DNA from: JAJRXK01 sp964593155
GTDB lineage: Bacteria > Krumholzibacteriota > Krumholzibacteriia > JAJRXK01
Length of the DNA: 5,521 nt
Direction: 5' to 3'
NCBI GenBank assembly: GCA_964593155.1
Contig: CAZQHE010000202.1
Span: forward strand, 1-5,521
Part shown: positions 1 to 5,291 of the stretch, one piece after another
How the letters are laid out: the number at the start of each line of letters is the position of its first letter
How positions within the stretch are numbered: the first letter of the stretch is position 1
Notes under the pieces: model-generated
What the model saw: only the letters and a program-made list of their open reading frames with translations
The model's database searches: none
Told to the model about the DNA's origin: nothing
Position numbers and translations under genes: made by a program

Positions 1-105
1 AGGGTCCACAGATGCGAGGGGCCGTGGGGTTGGAAGGGTTCGGCGGGAGGCATGGATCTCGGATCGCGCTTCCGGAGAATGGGGTTGGTCGGCAGGGTAG
101 CAGGA

Positions 106-124
106 CCACCTCCCGCGCGGAACA
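106..124 (-). repeat. Degenerate copy of the GTTCC palindrome-family repeat
   Basis: Read on the minus strand, 124 to 106 gives TGTTCCGCGCGGGAGGTGG. This closely follows the copy at 4827-4847 (left arm GTTCC, centre GCG, then GGGA and GGTGG). The left arm is intact, while the right arm reads GGAGG instead of GGAAC. It shows that the repeat family is not confined to the right-hand intergenic region. Confidence 0.4.
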
Positions 125-158
125 CTCACGAGATGTCCAAATCCACGCCAGAATCCTC

Positions 159-187
159 TTGCACGCCACCGGCTCTTCTCGAAGAAT
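159..187 (+). promoter_or_regulatory. Possible promoter of the DUF3015-DUF4105-lipoprotein operon
   Basis: TTGCAC (159-164) and AAGAAT (182-187) are separated by 17 bases and resemble sigma-70 -35 and -10 boxes, matching 3 of 6 and 4 of 6 consensus positions. This is the best pair I found between the window start and the gene at 288, and it would give a leader of about 95 bases. The match is weak, and the organism's sigma-factor preference is unknown. Confidence 0.22.
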
Positions 188-287
188 CCCGTCCAGACTC
201 CGCACGACTGCCGTGGCCGCCCGGTCCGATCTTCCCCTGCGCGGGTGGCCGATGCCGGAGTCCAGCCTTCATCGAAAGCGGGTACGC

Positions 288-746
288 ATGAAGCGATTGG
301 CCGTTGTCACCGCGACCGTCTGTCTTCTCTTCGCCGGCACTGCCGCGGCGAACCAGAGCAACACCGGTTGCGGGATCGGAACCATGATCTTCGAGGGCAA
401 GGACGGGCTGCTGTCGCAGGTCGCCGCCGTGACGACCAACGGAACCTTCGGCAATCAGACCTTCGGCATCACCTCGGGCACGCTGAACTGCGAGCAGGCG
501 ACCATGATCGTCGCCTCGGCGCAGGTCGAGCGCTTCGTCGGCGAGAACATGGACCAGCTGGCCATGGACATCTCGCGTGGGCAGGGCGAGTACGTGCGTA
601 CGCTCGCAGTGCTGCTCGACGTCCCGGCCGAGGAGCGTCCGGCCTTCTTCGCCAAGCTCCAGGCCAATTTCACGAGCATCTATCCGGCCGACGACGTCAC
701 GCACGTCGACGTCGTCCAGAACCTCGAGACGGTGCTGAAGGGTTAG
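288..746 (+). CDS. DUF3015 family secreted protein
   Basis: This 152-residue protein starts MKRLAVVTATVCLLFAG and has a typical Sec signal peptide, with likely cleavage after the AAA at 19-21, so the mature protein begins near N22. The mature part carries the signature of the DUF3015 family: NTGCGIGTMIFEG (25-37), then NGTFGNQTFGITSGTLNC (51-68). C28 and C68 are the only mature cysteines and probably form a disulfide in the periplasm. The rest is predicted helical. The family has no established biochemical function. I chose ATG 288 because it places the signal peptide at the N-terminus. The same frame stays open to position 12, with an ATG at 252, but that extension has no family match and would bury the signal peptide. 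It is the first gene of a three-gene operon, ending 10 bases before the DUF4105 gene. Such pairing with a DUF4105 protein fits a shared envelope role (inference). Confidence 0.88.
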   Translation: MKRLAVVTATVCLLFAGTAAANQSNTGCGIGTMIFEGKDGLLSQVAAVTTNGTFGNQTFGITSGTLNCEQATMIVASAQVERFVGENMDQLAMDISRGQGEYVRTLAVLLDVPAEERPAFFAKLQANFTSIYPADDVTHVDVVQNLETVLKG

Positions 747-749
747 GAG
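745..749 (+). promoter_or_regulatory. Ribosome binding site overlapping a stop codon, fixes the GTG start at 757
   Basis: AGGAG begins inside the TAG stop (744-746) of the DUF3015 gene and lies 7 bases before GTG 757. The strong Shine-Dalgarno at correct spacing supports the GTG start and suggests that translation of the two genes is coupled. Confidence 0.75.
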
Positions 750-756
750 CCCGGCG

Positions 757-2679
757 GTGTTCGTGGTTCGACGCAGCGCGCCGGCGGTGGTGATCGCCGG
801 CGCGTTGCTCTCTCTGCTGTTGGGCTCGGCTCCGGCGCGGGCCGAGTCGGTCGGCGGTGCGAACTCGTCGTACGCCGACGAACTCATTGCATGTGCTCTC
901 GAAGGCCGGCTGCACGAGCGAGCGGAGTGGCGCACGCTGGTGCACTACGACGACGGCTGGTTCGGCACGGAGAGCCTGGTCGACGATCCCGACTTCTTCG
1001 CCGCCCCGAACGGCAAGAACGATCCCGCCGCCGAACTCGAGGCCACCGTCCGGTCGTTCTTCGCCGCACCTCCCGACTCGGGGAAGCATCCGGTCTGTCG
1101 CTTCGCCGCGCGTTTCGAATGGCTGGTCGAGGAACTGGAGGTGGATCGAACGCGGTTGCCCGTGCCGCGGTGCGAGCCGGTGGAGGAGATCATCGATCGC
1201 ATGCGACCGGTGAAGGTGCTGTTGTCGTTCCCGACGGCGTACATGAACAGTCCGGCGTCGATGTACGGGCACACGCTGCTGACGATCGTGACCGAGCACG
1301 ACAGCGAGTTGTTGTCGTACGCCGTGAACTACGCGGGGGAGACGGACACGTCCTTCGGCCCACTCTATGCGCTGAAGGGGGTCTTCGGATTCTACCGTGG
1401 CTACTATTCGATCCTTCCGTACTACGCGAAGCTGCAGGAGTACAGCGACGTCAACGACCGCGACATCTGGGAGTACGAGCTGTCGCTCACGCGCGCGGAG
1501 ATCCGGCGCCTGATCCTGCACGTGTACGAACTGGAGGACGTGTACTCGGACTACTACTTCTTCGACGAGAACTGTTCGTTCAATCTCCTGTACCTGCTCG
1601 ACGCGGCGCGGCCGGGCCTGGACCTGACGCACGATCGGGGGCTGTGGGTGCTGCCTCTCGACACGATCCGGGCGGCGAACGAAGCGGGGTTGGTATCCGG
1701 CGTGCGGTACCGTCCGTCGAAGTCGACGGAGATCGCCCACCTCGCATCGCTGATGAGCGACGCCGAGCAGGAGCGGGCGGTGGCACTGGCGCGAGGACAG
1801 GTCGAGCCGGCCGGTGCGGTGGTGGCCGCGGCGGATCCCGCGCGCGAGGCACGGGTATACGACCTGGCCTCCGAGTACCTGCAGTACCTTTACATCGACG
1901 GGGCGGTTTCGCAGGAGGACTACGCACCTCGGTTCCGTCGGATCCTCGGAGCGCGGAGCCGGTTGGGGAATCCGGAGGGGGAACGTTCGATCCCGCGGCC
2001 ACCGCGGCCGGACCTGGGGCACCGTTCGAGCCGCGTGGGCGTCGGTGGTGGCGTGCTCGACTCCCGTGGCTTCGCCAGAACCACCTATCGCGCGGTGCAC
2101 CACGATCTGATCGACAACCGCGGGGGATACCTGGAGGGCGCGGAGATCGTCTTCGGGGAGCTGGACCTGCGGTACTATCCCGAGGGCGAGGACCTGCAGA
2201 TCGAGGCGATCGACCTGATCGACATCGTGTCGTTGTCGCCGCGGGACCGTTTCTTCGGGCCGACGTCGTGGAAGGTGCGGACCGGATGGTCACGGCGGGG
2301 GCTCGGCGACGGCCGGCGGCCGCTGGTGTACGACTTCGAGTACGGGATCGGCAGGACCTACCGCGGCGGGTCGCTCGGGCTGTGGTACGGTCTGGCCGAG
2401 GTGACGGCGCAGCTCGGAGGCTCGCTGCGGCGGAACCACGCGGCGGGCGTGGGGTTCTCGGCCGGCTGGCTCATGCGTCTCGGCCGGCGTCTGCAGCTCC
2501 ACGGTTTCGGGCGGGCCGTGCGCTTCGGCCTCGGGGAATACGGAACCGTGATGCGTGCGGGCGTGGGCCAGAACCTGGAACTGTCACCGAATCTCGGACT
2601 GCGGGCCGAGGTCCGGCGGTCCCGGGTCGACGACACGGACTGGTGGGACTGGTCGCTCCGCCTGCACGTCCATCACTAG
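757..2679 (+). CDS. DUF4105 (Lnb-type periplasmic domain) protein with C-terminal barrel-like domain
   Basis: This 640-residue envelope protein has a signal peptide at 1-29 (cleavage after ARA). Residues 35-140 resemble the N-terminal extension common in this family. The DUF4105 core spans about 150-300, with the conserved SPASMYGHTLL block (165-175, H172) and DENCSFNLLYLLD block (270-282, C273). A His and a Cys at these places suggest a papain/NlpC-like active site. From about 420 to the end the sequence is rich in short alternating strands with Gly, Tyr, Trp and Arg. It contains HHDLIDNRGGYLEGAEI (448-464), typical of the C-terminal domain of proteobacterial relatives, and is probably an outer-membrane barrel, though its last residue is His, not the usual Phe. 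Known of the family: the domain is named after Lnb, a lipoprotein N-acyltransferase of Bacteroides. Whether this longer, barrel-bearing form has that activity is unproven. It is the middle gene of the operon. Confidence 0.88.
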   Translation: MFVVRRSAPAVVIAGALLSLLLGSAPARAESVGGANSSYADELIACALEGRLHERAEWRTLVHYDDGWFGTESLVDDPDFFAAPNGKNDPAAELEATVRSFFAAPPDSGKHPVCRFAARFEWLVEELEVDRTRLPVPRCEPVEEIIDRMRPVKVLLSFPTAYMNSPASMYGHTLLTIVTEHDSELLSYAVNYAGETDTSFGPLYALKGVFGFYRGYYSILPYYAKLQEYSDVNDRDIWEYELSLTRAEIRRLILHVYELEDVYSDYYFFDENCSFNLLYLLDAARPGLDLTHDRGLWVLPLDTIRAANEAGLVSGVRYRPSKSTEIAHLASLMSDAEQERAVALARGQVEPAGAVVAAADPAREARVYDLASEYLQYLYIDGAVSQEDYAPRFRRILGARSRLGNPEGERSIPRPPRPDLGHRSSRVGVGGGVLDSRGFARTTYRAVHHDLIDNRGGYLEGAEIVFGELDLRYYPEGEDLQIEAIDLIDIVSLSPRDRFFGPTSWKVRTGWSRRGLGDGRRPLVYDFEYGIGRTYRGGSLGLWYGLAEVTAQLGGSLRRNHAAGVGFSAGWLMRLGRRLQLHGFGRAVRFGLGEYGTVMRAGVGQNLELSPNLGLRAEVRRSRVDDTDWWDWSLRLHVHH

Positions 2680-2686
2680 GAGAGCC

Positions 2687-3220
2687 ATGCGATTCCCGGT
2701 GCTCGTCGCGATCGCGCTGGCCGTGGGCTGCGGCGGTTCTCCGCCGGAGGCCCCGGTGCGGACGGCGGAACCCGGAGTGGTCCGGGCCGACGAGATCCCC
2801 GGTGAGATCGCGGAACTGCTCACGGCCAGCACGGAGGATTCGTGCGGCGTGTGCATCCGCGAGAAACGCGCCGAGGTGCTCGAGATCGCGCGCCGGTGGT
2901 TCCCACCGGGGACGCGGGTGGTCCCCGTGGACATCCGATCGCTGCGTGTGGTCGATGGCGGGGAGATGGAACTGGCCTTCGGAACGGGTGACCTCGTGCC
3001 GCTGAGCTTCCGTGTGCACACCGCCGACGAGCACCTGATCGGGATCGCCCCGGAGGATTTCACGGAACCTGCGCTCGCGGAGCATGTGTTGAACGGTTCC
3101 GTCCAGGACGTGGCCCTGGAGGTGATCCCGTTCGCCTACGGGGACGGCCCGGGCTTTCTGTTCGACACGGTGACGAACCGGCTGCAGATCCAGTGCCGGG
3201 TGGTGCGGCACGGACGCTGA
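2687..3220 (+). CDS. Probable small lipoprotein, CxxC-containing, unknown family
   Basis: I do not recognise this 177-residue protein. Its N-terminus, MRFPVLVAIALAVGCGGSPP, has one Arg, a short hydrophobic stretch and a lipobox-like A-V-G-C with C15 as the likely lipidated cysteine. The -3 position is Ala rather than the usual Leu, so the lipobox is weak. A Pro/Glu-rich linker follows (about 16-35). A CGVC motif at 53-56 sits just before a basic helix (about 57-72). The C-terminal half looks like beta strands, and C170 is near the end. CxxC could be a redox, disulfide or metal site, but nothing else resembles thioredoxin. The start is supported by AGGAG at 2678-2682, overlapping the upstream TAG and 4 bases before ATG. 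It is the third gene of the operon, and its stop lies 13 bases from the end of the convergent methyltransferase gene. Confidence 0.8.
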   Translation: MRFPVLVAIALAVGCGGSPPEAPVRTAEPGVVRADEIPGEIAELLTASTEDSCGVCIREKRAEVLEIARRWFPPGTRVVPVDIRSLRVVDGGEMELAFGTGDLVPLSFRVHTADEHLIGIAPEDFTEPALAEHVLNGSVQDVALEVIPFAYGDGPGFLFDTVTNRLQIQCRVVRHGR

Positions 3221-3223
3221 TGC

Positions 3224-3258
3224 GATCGCCGGTTCACTTGGCGTCGCGTTCGGCGATC
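3224..3258. terminator. Possible weak hairpin between convergent genes
   Basis: GATCGCCG (3224-3231) pairs with CGGCGATC (3251-3258) across a 19-base loop, with one further G-U pair possible. It lies where the plus-strand operon meets the minus-strand methyltransferase, and its right arm is within the methyltransferase coding end. No T-run follows on either strand, so intrinsic termination is uncertain. It could be chance, or a bidirectional pause or RNA-end stabilising hairpin. Confidence 0.25.
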
Positions 3259-3926
3259 ACGACGGTCCACAGCAGGTGACGCCACACGCAATCGACCGAA
3301 TCGAAACCGGCATCCTCGAGCCACTGCAACTGGGCGCGGAGCGGCGCGTGGTGGTCGTGGTCGCGCTGGTGCTGCATCCAGGCGGCCCATTCCTCCGTGG
3401 TCACGCCGAGGGCAGCGGCTTCGCGCTCCCATGTGGCCAGGTGCTTGGCGTAGGTGGCCGCGGTGTCGCCCGCGAACTGGTCGGAGTAGCAGAACGCACC
3501 GCCCGAGCGCAGCCACCGACGGACTTCTTCGAAGAGATCCTGCTTCGCGTCGTCGTCGAGGTGGTGCAGCGCGATGGTCGAGACGACGAGGTCGAAGGAA
3601 CCAGCTTCGAGATCGAGATCCCGGAAATCACTTCGGATCGTTCGCAGGCGATCGCTCCGAACACGATCGCTCGTGCGCTCGAGCATCTCGGCCGAGAAGT
3701 CCACGGCGTGGATCTCGGCCTCCTCGAACCGCGCGACGAGTTGCTCGGTCAGATTGCCGCCCCCGCACCCGAGTTCCAGGATCTGCGTGGGGCGGATGTG
3801 GTCGGGCACGTAGTGCAGCAGGGTGTCGAGCATCTCGGCGTAGCGGGGAACGCAGCGGAGGATGGCGTCGTCGTAGCGGCGCGCCAGTCGGTCGTAGAAG
3901 TGTTCGGAGGTGTCGTGGTCGGGCAT
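3234..3926 (-). CDS. Class I SAM-dependent methyltransferase
   Basis: This 230-residue cytoplasmic enzyme has a Rossmann-type fold. Motif I is ILELGCGGGNLT (49-60), the glycine-rich SAM loop. The acidic residue ending strand 2 is D76 in HAVDFSAEML (73-82), expected to bind the ribose hydroxyls. RSDFRDL (98-104) holds the D that contacts adenine. FDLVVSTIALHHL (111-123) is the motif IV/post-motif block typical of the Methyltransf_11/12/25 group. A His/Asp-rich stretch at 187-193 (HQRDHDHHAP region) may be part of a substrate cap, with WLEDAGFDSVDCVWR (202-216) before the last strand as in many family members. The substrate cannot be read from the sequence. A start at ATG 3926 is supported by GGGAGC (3936-3931 on the minus strand) five bases upstream. 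It is a single-gene unit, convergent with the envelope operon and divergent from the DUF1232 gene. Confidence 0.9.
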   Translation of the reverse strand: MPDHDTSEHFYDRLARRYDDAILRCVPRYAEMLDTLLHYVPDHIRPTQILELGCGGGNLTEQLVARFEEAEIHAVDFSAEMLERTSDRVRSDRLRTIRSDFRDLDLEAGSFDLVVSTIALHHLDDDAKQDLFEEVRRWLRSGGAFCYSDQFAGDTAATYAKHLATWEREAAALGVTTEEWAAWMQHQRDHDHHAPLRAQLQWLEDAGFDSVDCVWRHLLWTVVIAERDAK

Positions 3927-3953
3927 GGGGGCTCCCGGGCAGAGGTGCGGGGA

Positions 3954-3982
3954 AAGCTAGGGGGCGGCGAGGGGGCGGTCAA
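3954..3982 (-). promoter_or_regulatory. Sigma-70-like promoter of the methyltransferase gene
   Basis: On the minus strand, TTGACC (3982-3977) and TAGCTT (3959-3954) are spaced by exactly 17 bases, matching 5 of 6 and 3 of 6 consensus positions. Transcription would begin near 3947, giving a leader of about 20 bases that contains the Shine-Dalgarno. The good -35, ideal spacing and short leader make this the best promoter in the window. Confidence 0.45.
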
Positions 3983-4024
3983 CGCCGTTGCGCTGGCTCC
4001 CCCGCCGTTGCGCTGGCTCCCCCG
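3983..4024. repeat. Perfect 20-bp tandem duplication
   Basis: GCCGTTGCGCTGGCTCCCCC occurs at 3984-4003 and again, without a mismatch, at 4004-4023. The flanking bases extend the 20-base period to 42 bases. It lies in the non-coding region between two divergent genes, just upstream of the methyltransferase -35 box. It is either a recent slippage duplication or a doubled binding site. Confidence 0.9.
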
Positions 4025-4138
4025 GCGCGAGGATCTCCGGTCGATGCTATCCTGAGGCCTGGGTTCTAGTTCGCGGCGCGGCGGCCGGGATCGTGACCGG
4101 CTCACGCTCTCCGCTGCGCGCGGATCGGCGACGTGCGA

Positions 4139-4143
4139 AAGGA
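4139..4143 (+). promoter_or_regulatory. Ribosome binding site supporting the GTG start at 4152
   Basis: AAGGA lies 8 bases before GTG 4152. There is no in-frame ATG near the family match, so this site decides the start. A possible -10 box, TATCCT (4048-4053), lies upstream but has no recognisable -35, so I do not call a promoter. Confidence 0.6.
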
Positions 4144-4151
4144 CGGACACC

Positions 4152-4613
4152 GTGACCACCACCGGTGGAACGCCTCGGCAGGAAGACTTCTACCAGCGTT
4201 TGCGCCAACGCATCCGCAAGTGGGTGGAGCGAGAGGGGCGCAACCACGAGCACGCGGAGGTCCTGCTGTACGCACCCGACCTCTTCCACGTGCTCGTACG
4301 CCTCTCCCTCGACGACCGCGTGCCTAGCAAGGAGAAGACGAAGCTCGGGATCGCGGTCGCGTACTTCATCGCACCGATCGACCTCATGCCCGAGGCCCTG
4401 CTCGGCCCCGTCGGCTACCTCGACGACATCGCGCTCGCAGCCTACGCACTGAACTCGGTTCTGAACGCTGGCTACGGGGAGATCGCCCAGGAACACTGGG
4501 CCGGCGAGGAGAACCTGCTGCACGTGACCCAACGTCTGGTCGCGATCGCCGACGACATGCTGCCCAAGAACATGGTCCGCAAGCTGGTGCGGAAGATCGG
4601 GGGCGGGGGGTAG
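4152..4613 (+). CDS. DUF1232 (YkvA-type) small membrane-associated protein
   Basis: This 153-residue protein contains the DUF1232 core at about 64-100. The tell-tale block is AVAYFIAPIDLMPEALLGPVGYLDD (68-92), with the family's Y-F-I-x-P-I-D-L-x-P-E and G-Y-L-D-D motifs. The stretch 64-80 is hydrophobic enough for a membrane or re-entrant segment. The N-terminal 60 residues are basic and helical (FYQRLRQRIRKWVERE, 13-28), and the C-terminus is helical, ending in KLVRKIGGGG. The family is common in bacteria and has no settled biochemical role, though membrane association is usual. It starts at GTG with AAGGA 8 bases upstream. It is transcribed divergently from the methyltransferase gene and followed directly by the G-rich repeat field, so it is probably monocistronic. 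No clear intrinsic terminator follows it. Confidence 0.88.
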   Translation: MTTTGGTPRQEDFYQRLRQRIRKWVEREGRNHEHAEVLLYAPDLFHVLVRLSLDDRVPSKEKTKLGIAVAYFIAPIDLMPEALLGPVGYLDDIALAAYALNSVLNAGYGEIAQEHWAGEENLLHVTQRLVAIADDMLPKNMVRKLVRKIGGGG

Positions 4614-4632
4614 GCGATTGCGGTGGGGCCTG

Positions 4633-4707
4633 GTGGGGTGGGTTCGATGGGTTGGGGCTCGGTGGGTTGGGGTTCGGCGGGCTGGGCATCGATTGGCTGG
4701 GGCTCGA
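4633..4707 (+). repeat. 15-bp G-rich tandem repeat, five units, with G-quadruplex potential
   Basis: Five consecutive 15-base units begin at 4633, 4648, 4663, 4678 and 4693, with consensus TGGGTTGGGGCTCGR. Units 2 and 3 differ at one position, and units 1, 4 and 5 are more diverged. The G-runs meet the G3+N1-7 quadruplex pattern at 4635-4657 (loops 1, 6, 2) and again at 4664-4686 (loops 2, 6, 2). A sixth, decayed unit (4708-4722) merges into the first palindrome motif, sharing its CTGGGG. Confidence 0.8.
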
Positions 4708-4717
4708 TGCCTGGGGA

Positions 4718-4734
4718 TGTTCCACCTCGGAACG
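4718..4734 (+). repeat. Palindrome motif copy R1
   Basis: TGTTCCACCTCGGAACG has 5-base arms GTTCC (4719-4723) and GGAAC (4729-4733) around ACCTC. It is preceded by CTGGGGA, as are other copies. Confidence 0.75.
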
Positions 4735-4777
4735 GATAGGGTCCGTGCGGACGTCTTCCGACCGCGGGACATGGGGA

Positions 4778-4794
4778 TGTTTCGCGTAGGTGTG
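4778..4794 (+). repeat. Palindrome motif copy R2 (right arm decayed)
   Basis: TGTTTCGCGTAGGTGTG keeps the left half and the leading ATGGGGA (4771-4777), but its right arm is GGTGT instead of GGAAC. Its left arm lies 60 bases after that of R1. Confidence 0.6.
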
Positions 4795-4826
4795 CCGCAT
4801 GCGCCGCCGGCAGCTACGCTTGGGGA

Positions 4827-4843
4827 CGTTCCGCGTGGGAACG
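4827..4843 (+). repeat. Palindrome motif copy R3
   Basis: CGTTCCGCGTGGGAACG has perfect 6-base arms (CGTTCC and GGAACG) around GCGTG. It is preceded by TTGGGGA and followed by GTGG and TGCGCGGCGT (4850-4859), a flank shared with R5. Confidence 0.8.
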
Positions 4844-4889
4844 GTGGCTTGCGCGGCGTGGGTGGTGCGTGGGGCGTGGTCGCTGGGGA

Positions 4890-4906
4890 TGTTTCGCGGG
4901 CAAGGG
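4890..4906 (+). repeat. Palindrome motif copy R4 (right arm decayed)
   Basis: The left half TGTTTCGCG and the leading CTGGGGA (4883-4889) match R2, but the right side reads CAAGG in place of GGAAC. Its left arm lies 63 bases after that of R3. Confidence 0.55.
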
Positions 4907-4976
4907 CCGGTGTCGTGGAGTCTGTGGTCCCGTGGCGTGGCGGCCGCGCAGAGTTGCGTTCAACCGGGACTGTGGA

Positions 4977-4993
4977 TGTTCCGCGTCGGAACG
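4977..4993 (+). repeat. Palindrome motif copy R5
   Basis: TGTTCCGCGTCGGAACG contains the perfect inverted repeat GTTCCG / CGGAAC around CGT. The following GTGG and TGCGCGGCGT (5002-5011) repeat the right flank of R3, making a related block of about 35 bases. Confidence 0.8.
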
Positions 4994-5169
4994 GTGGAGC
5001 GTGCGCGGCGTCGTCCGTTCGGCCGGGACGGAGAGTGATTCCGCAATAAGCATCCACAGGTTTGTTCGCGAGGGGCTTGACAGCGTTTTCGTGGGCTGGA
5101 TTCCGGAGTTGGGCGGTCGCGCCTCGAAGCGGCCTTCTCGCACGCTGACCCGCCGCATGGTGAACGTTC

Positions 5170-5186
5170 GATTCCGCGTCGGAGTG
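5170..5186 (+). repeat. Weak palindrome motif copy R6
   Basis: GATTCCGCGTCGGAGTG matches R5 through the centre, TTCCGCGTCGGA, but has changed outer arms. It runs into GTGAAAC (5184-5190), which equals the right half of a canonical parS site. Confidence 0.4.
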
Positions 5187-5249
5187 AAACGACGTCATGG
5201 TGTCGTCCCGTGCAGCCTGGCGCGGCTCAGGACGTCGCGAAACAGGGTG

Positions 5250-5255
5250 TACAAT
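5250..5255 (+). promoter_or_regulatory. Possible -10 box of the HNH gene
   Basis: TACAAT matches the sigma-70 -10 consensus at five of six positions, in a region otherwise nearly free of such AT-rich words. The best -35 at 17 bases, TCAGGA (5227-5232), is poor. If used, transcription would start near 5262, inside the left arm of the inverted repeat and after the ATG at 5254, so translation would have to start at 5290. Confidence 0.3.
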
Positions 5256-5291
5256 GCCTTCGAACCGCCTCCCCGGAAGGTTCGAAGGCAT
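5254..5291. repeat. Perfect 13-bp inverted repeat at the HNH start codon
   Basis: ATGCCTTCGAACC (5254-5266) and GGTTCGAAGGCAT (5279-5291) are exact reverse complements separated by 12 bases. Each arm contains the palindrome TTCGAA. The right arm ends in the first two bases of the ATG at 5290, and the left arm begins with an in-frame ATG. It could be a repressor operator or an RNA hairpin masking the start codon. Confidence 0.9.

Larger units (their letters stand above)
1..287. other. G-rich non-coding stretch upstream of the envelope operon
   Basis: I see no convincing gene here. The open frames crossing it have no family resemblance and shadow each other. The stretch is G-rich on the plus strand. 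It contains a 12-base word, GGGTTCGGCGGG (36-47), that recurs exactly at 4670-4681 inside the 15-bp tandem array. It also has a minus-strand copy of the palindrome-related motif at 106-124. It therefore looks like the same kind of repeat-bearing spacer as 4614-5250. The downstream third should hold the promoter and leader of the DUF3015 gene. Confidence 0.6.
4614..5289. other. 676-base non-coding, repeat-rich intergenic region
   Basis: I see no credible gene here on either strand. The open frames are long only because the DNA is GC-rich, and their apparent peptide repeats come from the DNA repeats. From left to right it holds a 15-bp G-rich tandem array (4633-4707), five spaced copies of a 17-bp palindrome-related motif (4718-4994), weaker relatives at 5170-5186 and 5236-5243 (minus strand), and an AT-richer pocket (5037-5065). 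It ends in a 13-bp inverted repeat at the start of the HNH gene. Confidence 0.7.

Noticed and set aside
12..287. N-terminal extension of the DUF3015 frame back to position 12
   Set aside because: The extension has no signal or domain and would place the clear signal peptide in the middle of the protein.
697..2103. 468-codon minus-strand open frame
   Set aside because: It is antisense to the DUF4105 gene, has low-complexity Arg/Val/Gln-rich composition and lacks family features. It is a high-GC shadow.
4718..4993. Canonical parS sites or a CRISPR array
   Set aside because: No copy has the CACGTG centre or the 16-base spacing of parS, and no parA or parB is present. Copies are unevenly spaced and diverged, and no cas gene is nearby, so it is not CRISPR.
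5051..5059. DnaA box-like CATCCACAG, and TGTGGATGT at 4971-4979
   Set aside because: Each differs from TTATCCACA at two or more positions and there is no cluster or origin gene, so an origin is not supported.
5077..5082. Perfect -35 word TTGACA
   Set aside because: No acceptable -10 sequence lies 16 to 18 bases downstream (the bases there are GATTCCGG), so I do not call a promoter.
5279..5289. GGTTCGAAGGC resembling a tRNA T-arm, or an integron attC
   Set aside because: There is no acceptor, D or anticodon arm upstream, and no attC core GTTRRRY pair. The word is explained by the 13-bp inverted repeat.
4047..5291. 414-codon minus-strand open frame with repeated Pro/Arg/Thr-rich segments
   Set aside because: It covers the DUF1232 gene in antisense and the repeat field. 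Its repeated peptide words such as PRGTS and PRWNIP come from the DNA palindromes, and it has no recognisable domain.
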